Shown here piece by piece: positions 44,835-55,059 of a stretch of 64,000 bases of DNA. How positions within the stretch are numbered: the stretch's first letter is position 1; each line of letters begins with the position of its first letter. The notes beneath the pieces were generated by a model, which searched no databases, was not told where the DNA came from, and worked only from the letters and a program-made list of their open reading frames with translations. Origin of the DNA: G963678255 sp963678255 (lineage in GTDB: Bacteria > Cloacimonadota > Cloacimonadia > Cloacimonadales > WRIO01); contig CAXXTW010000001.1 of NCBI GenBank assembly GCA_963678255.2, positions 124,001-188,000 on the forward strand, given 5' to 3'. Position numbers and translations under genes: made by a program.

Positions 44835-46289
44835 ATGCCTGTCGAAGAATTATATCAACAAACACTTAAGAGATTTTATGACATTTGCAAAATACCTCGT
44901 TGTTCAGGTAATGAAGGACAAATAGCAGAATGGTTAGTTCAATGGGCAAAGTCATTGTCTTTAGATGTCATACAGGATAGTATTGGAAATGTAATCGTTA
45001 GAGTTCCAGGTAAAGGGTCATTAAAAGAATCACCTATTGTCATATTACAGGGACATATGGATATGGTTTGTGTGAAAGAGAATGATATAGAACATAATTT
45101 TTGTACAGATCCAATAGAGACATATATAGAAGAAGGCTGGTTAAAAGCAAAAGGGACAACTCTGGGAGCAGATAATGGAATCGCAATAGCAATTGCCATG
45201 GCGATCACAGAAAACAAAGAGATTGACTGTCCACCCTTAGAGCTTCTATTTACTGTTGATGAAGAGAGAGGATTAACAGGAGCTAATCACTTAGAACCAG
45301 ACGTATTAAAAGGAAAGCTTTTATTAAATCTTGATTCAGAGGAAGAAGGAGAGTTTACTATTGGATGTGCTGGAGGCAAAGACACTCATATTGAACTACC
45401 TTTAGAGAAAGAAGAGCTATCTGATTGTACAATAATAGAGATAAGTATAGAAGGCTTAACGGGCGGACATTCAGGAATGGAAATCAATCAAATCAGAGCA
45501 AACGCAATCCAGTGTATTGGTCGGGCTCTGAATTCTTTATATAAAGAACTAAAATTTAATATTTTAATGATCAAAGGAGGCGTTGCTCATAATGCCATTC
45601 CAAGAGATTGTTATGCTGTTATAGCAGTAGCAAAGGATAAAACTGAAATTGCTCTGGAAAATATAGCAAAATTTAAAGAAGTTTTACTGAATGAATACCA
45701 AAGGGTAGAAAAGAGTATAAATTTTCGTTTTGAGAAAAAAGAAGAAAGTGAAGAAGATGTCAATTGTCTTGCCTACAATGATATGAGCACGTTTAAAGTC
45801 ATTCAGTTAATATTATCCATACCACATGGAGTCTTGTTTATGGCAGAAGGGAATAAGGATTTAGTAGAAACTTCCAACAATTTTGCAAAAATATATATTG
45901 AGGAAGATATTTTAAAAATTCAGACAAGTCAAAGAAGTTCTATAGCCTCTAGGAATGATTTTATAACCAGCAAAATTGAAGCAGTGGCTAAATTGAGTGG
46001 AGCAAAAGTAGAATCAGGTAACGGATATCCATCTTGGCAACCAAATTGGGAATCTAATTTGTTGAAGAAATGCCAAAAAGCTTATTTTAAAGAATTTAAT
46101 AAAGAAGCTAAAATAAATGTTATTCATGCTGGATTGGAATGTGGAATTATTGGAGCAAAGTATGAAGGTATGGAAATGATATCTGTTGGACCCAACATTC
46201 GAACCCCACATAGTCCAGAGGAAAGAATGGAAATCTCTTCAATAAAAAATAACATAGCCTTTATACTAGCTTTATTTAAAGAAGTATAG
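44835..46289 (+). CDS. pepD: Aminoacyl-histidine dipeptidase (PepD-like, M20)
   Basis: A 484-aa M20 metallopeptidase. The metal and catalytic motifs are ILQGHMDMVC (His-x-Asp), TTLGADNGIAIAIAMA (bridging Asp), FTVDEERGLTGA (general base Glu) and the terminal IRTPHSPEERM (His). The lid/dimer domain at about 205-390 starts with EGLTGGHSGMEINQIRANAI. PepD hydrolyses Xaa-His and other dipeptides in the cytoplasm, which suits an amino-acid fermenter. The ATG has GGAGGAG five bases upstream. It is followed by a terminator-like hairpin. Confidence 0.95.
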   Translation: MPVEELYQQTLKRFYDICKIPRCSGNEGQIAEWLVQWAKSLSLDVIQDSIGNVIVRVPGKGSLKESPIVILQGHMDMVCVKENDIEHNFCTDPIETYIEEGWLKAKGTTLGADNGIAIAIAMAITENKEIDCPPLELLFTVDEERGLTGANHLEPDVLKGKLLLNLDSEEEGEFTIGCAGGKDTHIELPLEKEELSDCTIIEISIEGLTGGHSGMEINQIRANAIQCIGRALNSLYKELKFNILMIKGGVAHNAIPRDCYAVIAVAKDKTEIALENIAKFKEVLLNEYQRVEKSINFRFEKKEESEEDVNCLAYNDMSTFKVIQLILSIPHGVLFMAEGNKDLVETSNNFAKIYIEEDILKIQTSQRSSIASRNDFITSKIEAVAKLSGAKVESGNGYPSWQPNWESNLLKKCQKAYFKEFNKEAKINVIHAGLECGIIGAKYEGMEMISVGPNIRTPHSPEERMEISSIKNNIAFILALFKEV

Positions 46290-46302
46290 AAAGTTGACAG
46301 AG

Positions 46303-46340
46303 AAGGTTTTCAATAAAAAAGTGCGAAAATCCTTTTTTAA
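46303..46340 (+). terminator. Probable terminator after pepD
   Basis: AAGGTTTTC (46303-46311) pairs imperfectly with GAAAATCCTT (46325-46334), followed by a run of T. One bulge weakens the stem. Confidence 0.5.
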
Positions 46341-46490
46341 AAGAGAGCTAAAGAGAATGTAAAAAAGTAAGGTTAATTTTTTTAAAAAAAACCTTGATAG
46401 ATTTACATATGTTCTATATATTTGAACACTGCTGTAAAAATTCAGCACAAAGCAAAAAAAAGAGAATTTTTAAAGACAAAAGGAGGTCTT

Positions 46491-48479
46491 GTGAAAAAAA
46501 TAGTCATTATATCAATGATTCTTCTCAGTTTGACATTATTGTTTGGAGCAGGGATTCAGAACCAAACTCATTTGTCATATAATAACCCAACAAGAGTAGT
46601 AGCTACTGATTTATTTATATCAGAGTATATGGAAGGCACAGGTTATTATAAAGCTATTGAAATTTTTAATGGAACAGGTCAAGCGGTAGATTTATCAAAT
46701 TATACACTTAAACTTGCATCAAATGGTGGTACATGGAATGCAACGACAGCTTTGACATTATCTGGCACATTAGAAAATAACAGTACTTATGTTATCGCTC
46801 ATACACAAGCTCCTGCAGCTGTTTTAGCTATCGCAAATATTTCTGCAGCTGTCATCAACCATAATGGGGATGATTGTTATGGATTATTTCATGGAACCGA
46901 ATTAATTGATGTCTTTGGAACATATAACTTAGATCCTGGCACAGGCTGGGCAGTCGCAGGAATAGTCAATGTTACTGTTGATCATACTTTAATCAGAAAA
47001 CCAACTATTATTTCTCCAACAGTTGACTGGGCTTTATCAGCGGGAACAAACGCAGATGATTCACAATGGTTAATAATGGGAGTTAATAACTTTGATAATT
47101 TAGGTCAGCACAACTTTACACCATCAGCACCAACTGCTGTTTCAGCTCCTACTTTTAATCCTTTAGCTGGTACTTTTAACCAAGCAATTGAAGTTTCTTT
47201 AAGTTGTGCTACAGAAGGATCCGTTATTTATTATACAATTGATGGGACAGAGCCTTCTGATCATACTGATTTATACACTGATCCTATTGAAATTAGCGAA
47301 ACTACAACGATCAGAGCAATTGCATACAGAGAAGGAATGGATCCAAGCAGTATCGCTACGGCTCTTTATACGATTAATTTACCTATCAATGTAGCGACTA
47401 TTGCTGATTTAAGAGCTCAAGTTGCGGATAATAGCACAGCTTATAAATTAACAGGTGAAGCAGTCATTACTTTCCTTCAAACTTACCGTAACCAAAAATA
47501 TATTCAAGATGCAACTGCTGGTGTTTTAGTTGATGACATAGCGAATGTTTTAGCAACTCAGTATAATGTATTAGACGGGATTACAGGGATTACAGGTAAA
47601 TTAACAGAATATGGCGGAATGTTACAATTTACACCAATCTTTGCAGGATTACCAGCCACATCAGTTAACAATACAGTATCACCAATCACAGTCACAGTAC
47701 CTCAATTCAATACCAGTTTTGAGACATATGAATCAAGATTGATAAAATTGGTAAATGTTCAGATTTTAGAAACTGGTACTTTTGCTAACGGTACAGTTTA
47801 TCATGTAGTTTCAGGACAAGATACATTAAAATTCCGTGCAACCTTCTATGATGTAGATTATATTGGAACAGAAATTCCCACAGGTACAGTAACCCTTGTT
47901 GGTATCCCCAATTCAAGAGTTGATGGCAATTATTTTACAGTAAGAGCCCTTTCAGACATTTCTACCAGCAGCACACAGACTTTTACGTTAACTGCAGGTT
48001 GGAATATGATTTCAGCTAATGTAGTTCCAAGTAATTTAAATATGAATACCATATTTAGTCCATTACAGACAAACGGTACATTAATATCTGTTGTCAGTCA
48101 AGCTGGTACTTTCATTAGAAAACTTGGTTCAACATGGAATAATGGAATTGGTAATTTAAACCCAACACAAGGTTACAGAGTCAGAGTAAATGCAGCTACA
48201 TCCTTACAAATGCAAGGTCAAAGTGTAGCATTACCAATGACAATAAACTTAAATTCAGGTTGGAATATCATCAGTTATCCATATACAATAGAACAAAACC
48301 CATTAACATTGTTAACTTCCTTGACAAGTACAAACACATTAATAACAGTTGTTAATGAATCTGGCAGCTTTATTAGAAAGCTTGGTTCAACATGGAACAA
48401 TGGTATTGGTAACTTCAAACCAGGAAAAGCATATGCAGTTCGTGTTAACCAAGATTGTACTCTCATTTTTAATCCTTGA
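46491..48479 (+). CDS. Secreted lamin-tail/chitobiase-domain protein with duplicated C-terminal module
   Basis: The frame is open from 46422, but I choose the GTG at 46491: AGGAGG lies four bases upstream, and it places a signal peptide (KKIVIISMILLSLTLLFG) at the very N-terminus. The protein is 662 aa. Residues about 35-210: lamin-tail domain (TDLFISEYMEGTGYYKAIEI). 220-300: chitobiase/beta-hexosaminidase C-terminal domain (VIYYTIDGTEPSDHTDLY). 305-490: OB-like domain (YKLTGEAVITFLQTYRNQKY). 500-662: two 80-residue units (AGWNMISA, SGWNIISY), each ending in (I/V)RKLGSTWNNGIGN and R-V-N-x. The same module ends the gingipain-like protein. The first three domains recur in the next protein. Confidence 0.85.
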   Translation: MKKIVIISMILLSLTLLFGAGIQNQTHLSYNNPTRVVATDLFISEYMEGTGYYKAIEIFNGTGQAVDLSNYTLKLASNGGTWNATTALTLSGTLENNSTYVIAHTQAPAAVLAIANISAAVINHNGDDCYGLFHGTELIDVFGTYNLDPGTGWAVAGIVNVTVDHTLIRKPTIISPTVDWALSAGTNADDSQWLIMGVNNFDNLGQHNFTPSAPTAVSAPTFNPLAGTFNQAIEVSLSCATEGSVIYYTIDGTEPSDHTDLYTDPIEISETTTIRAIAYREGMDPSSIATALYTINLPINVATIADLRAQVADNSTAYKLTGEAVITFLQTYRNQKYIQDATAGVLVDDIANVLATQYNVLDGITGITGKLTEYGGMLQFTPIFAGLPATSVNNTVSPITVTVPQFNTSFETYESRLIKLVNVQILETGTFANGTVYHVVSGQDTLKFRATFYDVDYIGTEIPTGTVTLVGIPNSRVDGNYFTVRALSDISTSSTQTFTLTAGWNMISANVVPSNLNMNTIFSPLQTNGTLISVVSQAGTFIRKLGSTWNNGIGNLNPTQGYRVRVNAATSLQMQGQSVALPMTINLNSGWNIISYPYTIEQNPLTLLTSLTSTNTLITVVNESGSFIRKLGSTWNNGIGNFKPGKAYAVRVNQDCTLIFNP

Positions 48480-48543
48480 TCAAAGTAATTGAATTCAAGA
48501 ACTCGTATGATCTATAAAGAAGATTAATACAATATTAATAAAC

Positions 48544-48574
48544 GGCAGAGGTAGTAATATCTCTGCCAATTTAT
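48544..48574 (+). terminator. Probable terminator
   Basis: GGCAGAG (48544-48550) pairs with CTCTGCC (48561-48567), followed by the weak T-rich tail AATTTATTTATT. Confidence 0.6.
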
Positions 48575-48620
48575 TTATTAAATGAAATAGAGTAGAGTAG
48601 AAAAAAAAGATGGAGGTTTT

Positions 48621-51600
48621 ATGAAAAAAAGCATAATTATTGCAATTATACTGTTCAGTATAACTGCGTTATTTGGTTGGGACATTATGCGACAGACCCA
48701 ATTCCCCACAACTTTTACAGACATGTCAAGAGCAGGCAGTCATTTTTGGTCTGTGGGTAGTGGTGGAGCAGTGGTTAAATCAACTGACAATGGAAATACA
48801 TGGACTTATGTACCGAACCCTGGTTTTAATGCAGCAGATGGTGTATATATGACAATAAATGGTGTTTCATTTTATGATGAAAACCATGGAGTCATAGCTG
48901 GCAATGACGGTTTTTTAGCCATTACAGATAATGGAGGAACCACCTGGACAGTCTCAGGGAATGTAGCTTCAATATATGGTTTATTGGATATAAAAGCAGT
49001 TCATTATATATCATCAGGTAAGATAATGGTGGCGGGAGATTCAGGGAAAATGGCCTATTCATCTAACTTTGGAGCGTCATTTTCAGAAATAAGTTCATCA
49101 GTCACGACACCGATCAACACTGTATATTTTGAAGATACAGGATTAACATTTATTGGATGTGGAAGTGCAGTAGTCAAAAAATCTTTAAATTTTGGAACAG
49201 ATTGGACAGCATTAAGCTTAAATAATGCACAAAACCCTCATGTATATAAGATTAGAAAAATAGCAGATCGCTTATATTTAGTTGGTAATAAAGGCTTTGT
49301 TGGATATTCAGATGATAATGGAGACACTTTTACCAATAATAATGGTTTAGGTACTGCAACGACATCATTTTATGATTTAGTTTGGAATGGAACAATAGGT
49401 TATGCAGTAGCAAATGGAGGGTATTTAGTAAAAACTACCAATAATTTTAATCCAGGTTCAAACACAGTAGTATCTACATATTTCACAGATACTCTTCGAG
49501 GTTGTAGCTTTAATACGAATAATGAACTAATCGCTTCAGGATCTTATGGTGCTATCTTAAAATGGAATGATGCAACAGAGAAATGGATTGATGTTGCTAT
49601 CAATGCCATAGATTTATATAGTCTTTCAATGGGTGATGCAAACACATGGTATATCAGTGGAGATAGAGGTGTGTTTTTAAAAACAACCAATGGAGGACAA
49701 ACATTCGAAAGAGTATATGTGCCAGGAGAAATGTTATCTTTAAACTCTAATAAGTTTTTTGATGCAAATAATGGTTTAATCACAGGAAAAACAAGTGGAA
49801 AAATCTATAAAACAACCAATGGAGGAACAGATTGGACAAGTTTTCAGGTACCTGGAGTTACTTCAACTCAAATATATAGAAAGTTAACCTTTGTAAATGA
49901 TCAGATAGGTTATGCTATCGGTGGGAGTTTTAATGCAAAAACAACCAATGGTGGTGAATCCTGGACTATGACAACCAATACAGGTATTGGGACATCTTCT
50001 CTTTATACAGGATTTTTTAAAAATGAAAATACAGGTTATGCAGGTGGTGCATCAGGAGCTGTTTATGTTACAACTGATGGTGCTCAAACCTGGTCAACTT
50101 TTAATTTAGGCAATAAAATCATCACCGATATTTATTTCTATGATGATAATAATGGGTTTATTCTTACAGAAGCAACTGTTTCTTCAGGATCAGTAACCCA
50201 AAGCGGAAAACTATTCAAAACAACCAATGGCGGATTAACAGCTTCAGATTGGACTGAAATCACATTACCAGTTGCAGTTGGAACTTTAAGTGGTATTACA
50301 CGACTAACCGAAGGGACATTATACATAGCTGGTTATAGCAACAATGTCTCACAACAAGGCACGAACTGGGCAATATTAAAATCAGTGGATAACGGTTTAA
50401 ATTGGACAGAAGAAACCTTACCAAGCTTAACATTTAATCCTACACAATTCAAAGCTATTGCATTTAATGACAATAAAATCACAGCTATCGGAAATAATCA
50501 ATTAATCATGAGAGAGTCATTACAACCGACAGAAACTTTTGCTACAGAGTTATTTATTTCTGAATATGAAGAAGGGACTTCATTTAACAAATGTATAGAA
50601 ATCTTTAATGGAACAGGTCAAACTGTTGATTTATCAAATTATTCAGTGAAAATTGCACCTAATGGCGGATCATGGGGAACAATCTTAGCCATGACTGGTA
50701 CATTGGAAAACAATAATGTTTATGTTATCTCTCACCCCTCTGCTAATGCTACGATATTAAATCAGGCAGATGTAACCAGTGATGTTACCAATTACAATGG
50801 TGATGATGCATTAGGTTTATTCCATGGAGACAATTTAATTGATGCTTTTGGTGTTTATCAAACTGATCCTGGTACAGCATGGAATGTTGCTGGTGTTGTG
50901 GGAGCTACTCTCAACCATACGTTAGTAAGAAAGCCAACTGTGATCTCCCCTACACCAGATTGGGCTACATCAGCAGGGACAGATGTAGATAATTCACAAT
51001 GGATAGTTTATTCACAGGACACTTTCACTTATTTAGGTTCTCATGAATTTGCACCAGTGCCTGCAACCGTAACTAATGCTCCATCTATGTCACCTCCTCC
51101 AGGTATTTATTATGATGCTGTGAACGTTACTTTGGGTTGTATTACTCCAAATTCAACAATATATTATACACTTGATGGTTCAATACCAACAAACCAATCC
51201 ACGCAATATACTCAACCTATCGTTATCAGCCAAACAACAACTATTAAAGCTATTGCTTTTGCAACAGGATTTGATCCAAGCACAATTACTACTGGTGAAT
51301 ATACAATCAATAGTCCAGTTATGATATCAAATATTGCAGAATTAAGAACTCAAGCAGCTGATAATACCACTATTTATAAATTAACAGGTGAAGCGATTGT
51401 GACATACAAACAAGCTTATCGTTACCAAAGATTTATTCAGGATGCTACAGCTGGTATTTTAGTAGATGACTTCACTCATATAGTTTCTACAAACTTTAAT
51501 ATTGGTGATGGAATAACTAATTTAACTGGAAAGCTAAGTGAGTATGGTGGAATGTTACAATTTACACCAATTTTAAATAATGGTCCAGCTTCTTCAACAG

Positions 51601-53051
51601 GTAACATAGTTACTCCTCAAATCATCACAATAAACCAATTTAATACCAATTTTGAAGCTTATGAATCAGAATTAGTGAAATTTGAAAATGTCCAGTTTGT
51701 TCAAGAAGGAAACTTTGTTGCTGGTACAGCTTATTTTCTTCATTCTGGTCAAGATACTTTAAATTTCAGAACATCTTTTTATGATGCAAACTACATTGGA
51801 GATCCAATTCCACAGAATTTAATCAATGTGATTGGTATTGCGAATTCAAGAACAGATGGTCTCTATTTTACAGCTAGGGATTCATCAGATTTTAGTGATT
51901 CAGCCACCGTTTTATACCCACCACAAAACTTAACTGCTGTTGTAACGGATAATGACGTGACATTAAACTGGGGAGCGCCAATTCCAGGTGTTTTAAGAGC
52001 AACTGACTCAAGATCAAAACAGGAAACTTGCATTAAAGTGGTTAACACTCAAGATCGTAATTTATTAGGATATAATGTCTATCGTAATGAAGTATTATTG
52101 ACTAATACTCCTTTAGCAACGACAGTATTAAGTTATGTAGATGAAGACTTAACCGCAGGTCAATACACTTATCTAGTTACTGCCGTCTATAGTGAAGGCG
52201 AATCTCAGGCAGTTCAAGCAACCGCGACAATAACAGAAGAAGTGATTATCACCACATTCCCATGGTCAGAAGGATTTGAGAATGGTTTCCTTCCTTCAGG
52301 CTGGTCGCAGAATGATCAGGATGGAGATTCAAATTTATGGTTTGAATATACTGCAGAAGGAACAGCTCATAGTGGCACCAAAAGCGCTGCTTCAGCTTCT
52401 TACTTAAACAACATCGGAGCATTAACACCTAATAATTGGTTGATTACCCCAAAGATGGTTCTTCCTCAAATCACTACAAATCAAAATCTAGAATTAACAT
52501 ATTGGGTTTCAGGTCAAGATGTAACCGATTTTGCTGAACATTACTCTGTAAGCTTATCTGATACAAATACCAATCCATCATCTTTTGTTGAATTAAACAA
52601 TGAAACCTTGCAAAGTGACCAATGGGTTTTAAAGACTATTGATTTATCCTCTCATACAGGACAAACAATATATTTAGCCTTCCGTCATTTTAATGTAACC
52701 AATATGTTCTATTTAAAACTAGATGATATTAGAATTGAAGTATCAAACGGTAATGACGTAGAACCAATTGCATATACTACAAAGCTCGGGAAAAACTATC
52801 CTAATCCATTCAATCCAACAACTAAGATAAACTATAGCCTGGCAGAGAAAGCGCCTGTAGAAATTGATATTTACAACGTTAAAGGTCAAAAAGTATGTTC
52901 CTTGTTTAAAGGGATTTCTGACAAAGGTAACCATTCAATTACTTGGGATGGTAAAGACAACAATAAACAAACCGTTGGTAGTGGAATTTATTTCTACAAT
53001 ATGAAATCAGGAAAATATACTGCTTCAGGTAAAATGATACTCATGAAATAA
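48621..53051 (+). CDS. Giant secreted protein: YCF48/BNR repeats, lamin tail, chitobiase-like, OB-like, Fn3, cleaved-adhesin and FlgD-like domains
   Basis: A 1476-aa exported protein; the start ATG follows GGAGGT and a signal peptide (KKSIIIAIILFSITALFG). Residues 25-635 hold about twelve propeller-type repeats with STDNGNTWTYV-like motifs (YCF48/BNR/sialidase type). Residues 641-815: lamin-tail domain. 819-895: chitobiase-like. 904-1093: OB-like. These three match the upstream protein domain by domain. Residues 1099-1200: Fn3-like. 1213-1375: cleaved-adhesin/MAM-like (FPWSEGFENGFLPSGWS). 1390-1476: FlgD-like end (KNYPNPFNPTTKINYSL, SGIYFYNMKSG), which in FCB-group bacteria marks secreted or surface-sorted proteins. 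It probably binds polymers or cells; there is no catalytic motif. Confidence 0.88.
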   Translation: MKKSIIIAIILFSITALFGWDIMRQTQFPTTFTDMSRAGSHFWSVGSGGAVVKSTDNGNTWTYVPNPGFNAADGVYMTINGVSFYDENHGVIAGNDGFLAITDNGGTTWTVSGNVASIYGLLDIKAVHYISSGKIMVAGDSGKMAYSSNFGASFSEISSSVTTPINTVYFEDTGLTFIGCGSAVVKKSLNFGTDWTALSLNNAQNPHVYKIRKIADRLYLVGNKGFVGYSDDNGDTFTNNNGLGTATTSFYDLVWNGTIGYAVANGGYLVKTTNNFNPGSNTVVSTYFTDTLRGCSFNTNNELIASGSYGAILKWNDATEKWIDVAINAIDLYSLSMGDANTWYISGDRGVFLKTTNGGQTFERVYVPGEMLSLNSNKFFDANNGLITGKTSGKIYKTTNGGTDWTSFQVPGVTSTQIYRKLTFVNDQIGYAIGGSFNAKTTNGGESWTMTTNTGIGTSSLYTGFFKNENTGYAGGASGAVYVTTDGAQTWSTFNLGNKIITDIYFYDDNNGFILTEATVSSGSVTQSGKLFKTTNGGLTASDWTEITLPVAVGTLSGITRLTEGTLYIAGYSNNVSQQGTNWAILKSVDNGLNWTEETLPSLTFNPTQFKAIAFNDNKITAIGNNQLIMRESLQPTETFATELFISEYEEGTSFNKCIEIFNGTGQTVDLSNYSVKIAPNGGSWGTILAMTGTLENNNVYVISHPSANATILNQADVTSDVTNYNGDDALGLFHGDNLIDAFGVYQTDPGTAWNVAGVVGATLNHTLVRKPTVISPTPDWATSAGTDVDNSQWIVYSQDTFTYLGSHEFAPVPATVTNAPSMSPPPGIYYDAVNVTLGCITPNSTIYYTLDGSIPTNQSTQYTQPIVISQTTTIKAIAFATGFDPSTITTGEYTINSPVMISNIAELRTQAADNTTIYKLTGEAIVTYKQAYRYQRFIQDATAGILVDDFTHIVSTNFNIGDGITNLTGKLSEYGGMLQFTPILNNGPASSTGNIVTPQIITINQFNTNFEAYESELVKFENVQFVQEGNFVAGTAYFLHSGQDTLNFRTSFYDANYIGDPIPQNLINVIGIANSRTDGLYFTARDSSDFSDSATVLYPPQNLTAVVTDNDVTLNWGAPIPGVLRATDSRSKQETCIKVVNTQDRNLLGYNVYRNEVLLTNTPLATTVLSYVDEDLTAGQYTYLVTAVYSEGESQAVQATATITEEVIITTFPWSEGFENGFLPSGWSQNDQDGDSNLWFEYTAEGTAHSGTKSAASASYLNNIGALTPNNWLITPKMVLPQITTNQNLELTYWVSGQDVTDFAEHYSVSLSDTNTNPSSFVELNNETLQSDQWVLKTIDLSSHTGQTIYLAFRHFNVTNMFYLKLDDIRIEVSNGNDVEPIAYTTKLGKNYPNPFNPTTKINYSLAEKAPVEIDIYNVKGQKVCSLFKGISDKGNHSITWDGKDNNKQTVGSGIYFYNMKSGKYTASGKMILMK

Positions 53052-53075
53052 TTCAATCAATGAATTCATAACAAG

Positions 53076-53107
53076 AAGAGAGCGGATCATTATCTGCTCT
53101 CTTTTTC
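53076..53107 (+). terminator. Rho-independent terminator
   Basis: A stem of ten base pairs, GAGAGCGGAT (53078-53087) with ATCTGCTCTC (53092-53101, one G-U pair), loop CATT, followed by TTTTTC. Confidence 0.88.
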
Positions 53108-53167
53108 TTTGATAAATTTATTGCTTTTTGTCAGAAACAAGAGATATTATTAAAAAAGGAGGAGCAT

Positions 53168-53665
53168 ATGTCTAAAGATTTACTATTAAAAGCGATAAAA
53201 GCTGGCATGCAGGGAGAAATGGACAGTATAACTCATTATCAAAAAGCAGCTATGGACAGTGACGGAGAAGTGAGAGCTTTCTTTGATGCCAGAATTTTAG
53301 AGGAAAAACTGCATTTCAATTATTTATTACAATATTATCGAGAAATAGAAAATAATCATAATCTCTCCGACTTAACAATTGAACTCAGTAAAAATGAATT
53401 AAATAGTCCTGTTATATCCAGAGACTTTATCAATCGTATCGGTCAAAATCAAATCCTTTTTTCAGCTATCTCAACGGCTTTATTATTAGAAAAGAATGGG
53501 ATTGATTTTTACAAAAAATCAGCTTTGGAAACTAATGAACCTGAATTAGTAAAATTCTTTTTAGAATTAGCAAGATGGGAAGAACAACATTATACCGATC
53601 TGGTGAATATCCAAAAAGAAGCCGAGGAATATTATTGGCAAATCAATTCATTTGAACCTTTTTAA
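53168..53665 (+). CDS. Ferritin-like/rubrerythrin-type di-iron protein
   Basis: A 165-aa four-helix protein with the ferritin-like pattern of two half-sites: QGEMDSITHY, then ILEEKLHFNYL (E-x2-H), and in the second half LLLEKNGIDFY, then ARWEEQHYTDL (E-x2-H). It lacks the C-terminal rubredoxin domain of classical rubrerythrin. It probably binds a di-iron centre and reduces peroxide or protects against oxygen in an anaerobe. AAGGAGGAG lies before the ATG. It is monocistronic between two terminators. Confidence 0.9.
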   Translation: MSKDLLLKAIKAGMQGEMDSITHYQKAAMDSDGEVRAFFDARILEEKLHFNYLLQYYREIENNHNLSDLTIELSKNELNSPVISRDFINRIGQNQILFSAISTALLLEKNGIDFYKKSALETNEPELVKFFLELARWEEQHYTDLVNIQKEAEEYYWQINSFEPF

Positions 53666-53701
53666 AAGGAATCAAATCGAATTCATTTATAGGTTAAAGA
53701 G

Positions 53702-53741
53702 GCAGGGTTTAATCCTGAAAAGATTATATCCTGCTTTTTTT
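53702..53741 (+). terminator. Rho-independent terminator
   Basis: GCAGGGTTTAATC (53702-53714) pairs with GATTATATCCTGC (53722-53734) with two mismatches, followed by seven T. Confidence 0.8.
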
Positions 53742-54584
53742 AAAATTGAATGTCGGCTTGAATTATCAAATTATAAGATTTATAGAAAACAAAGCCTGTC
53801 ACAATCATAGTATTTTCGCAACACACTTATAATAAATTGATGTTTTTTAGAGATGCGTCATAACGAGTTATTTGTCTTGAATATGGAAGTGACCTCAAAT
53901 AATACAAATTAAAATTGTAAGATAGAACCTGAAAACATGTTGAACGTTTATTCAAAAACAATGTCATCCTTTGTTATTTTGAATCTTTCCCAACAATTTA
54001 ACCATTTTCCCTTTTTATTGGTTTTTGGTAATTTCAACGATTGTACATCAAAGGGATTGATATCAATGGTGAGTAATGAACGAATACTAATGGTGAATTA
54101 AGGAAATGACATAATTGAGAATGAGCAACCTGTTCTTTCATTTTATTTTTTCTTTCTATTTTGATTTTTTTAGATTTGTTTTGATAAGACATATTCTTGT
54201 TTATCTTGTAGATATTAGTATAGTTTCACTATTCTCAAAGCAAAATTCAAAGTTTTTCTTTAATGATGAATATTCTCCATTTATCTTCCATTACTTTGTT
54301 GTCATTCATTCACCATAAATTTTCTGCGAAGCAATGTAGCGTCAGCAAAAACATTATCAGGAGTTCAAACATTCAGCACTCATAATTCACCAGTAGAACG
54401 AGCTTGTATCTTGTTGTTTTAGACAATTTGGAAAATTGTCATACATTCACCGTAGAACAAATTTTCTTTATACCATTTCGTTCATTTCTTGAGCAAACAG
54501 GATTATACATATCGTTAGCATTGAAAGAATGATTAAGATTTTTCTCATTTATAATCTCCTTCTGTTTTCCATTTTTTATATATC
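53742..54584. other. AT-rich non-coding stretch
   Basis: About 840 bp with no frame that looks like a gene. A 67-codon plus-strand frame (54115-54318) is Phe-rich low-complexity and has no ribosome-binding site. The phrase of type tggtgaatta/tggtgagtaatgaacgaatact near 54067-54100 repeats locally. It may be decayed intergenic DNA. Confidence 0.5.
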
Positions 54585-54670
54585 GCTCCTACGGAGCTAT
54601 TTTTTTGGGTGGATTCCCATCCCCAGGGTTAAAACCCTGGGCTATTTATATGATGCACCTAATGGTGCAT
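54585..54670. repeat. Three consecutive perfect palindromes
   Basis: GCTCC-TAC-GGAGC (54585-54597), CCCAGGGTT-AA-AACCCTGGG (54622-54641) and ATGCACC-TAAT-GGTGCAT (54653-54670) follow one another within 86 bases. This looks like a REP-type intergenic element and belongs with the neighbouring hairpin array. Confidence 0.75.
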
Positions 54671-54816
54671 AGAGCATCAAGGATGGAACATGAATAGCCT
54701 ATTGTGTTAACCCAATATCATTAAGTTAGGAATTTAATAAAGATTATATTTTACCGAAGAATGATATCTCGCTCCTCTGGAACTGTAAACACTGCCAATG
54801 GTATTTTATTTTATTT

Positions 54817-54929
54817 GAGGACGAGCCGTCCTCGCTCCATAGCATCTGCAAACAAGATGTTCGCAGAAGGAATCACCTGCTGCACCTCTAGTGCCTGATT
54901 GTGAAGGGAACAAGAAGGATTCTTGTTTT
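54817..54929. repeat. 113-bp direct repeat, left copy
   Basis: Starts GAGGACGAGCCGTCCTCGC and runs to the T-run after GGATTCTTG. It matches 63888-64000 at all but about one position (AAG/AAC near the middle). The two copies, in the same orientation, bracket the three-gene minus-strand block. It contains several hairpins of the array described at 54817-55210. Confidence 0.92.
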
Positions 54930-54968
54930 ACTGGGGAAAGGGAGCAAATCAGAGATTTGCAGATAAAA

Positions 54969-55059
54969 GCTCATATCAGGCTGTTGCCTGTTTGGTAAAA
55001 ATGAAACACCTTGTTTTGAGATTTTCCTTTTAAAAAATTGACATCTATTGGAGAAGATA
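54969..55059. repeat. 91-bp partial copy of the 206-bp unit
   Basis: From GCTCATATCAGG to GGAGAAGATA it matches the first 91 bases of the tandem unit at 62921-63744 with one or two changes, then diverges abruptly. Confidence 0.9.

Noticed and set aside
54115..54318. 67-codon plus-strand gene
   Set aside because: Phe-rich low-complexity translation of AT-rich DNA, no ribosome-binding site and no neighbours to support it.
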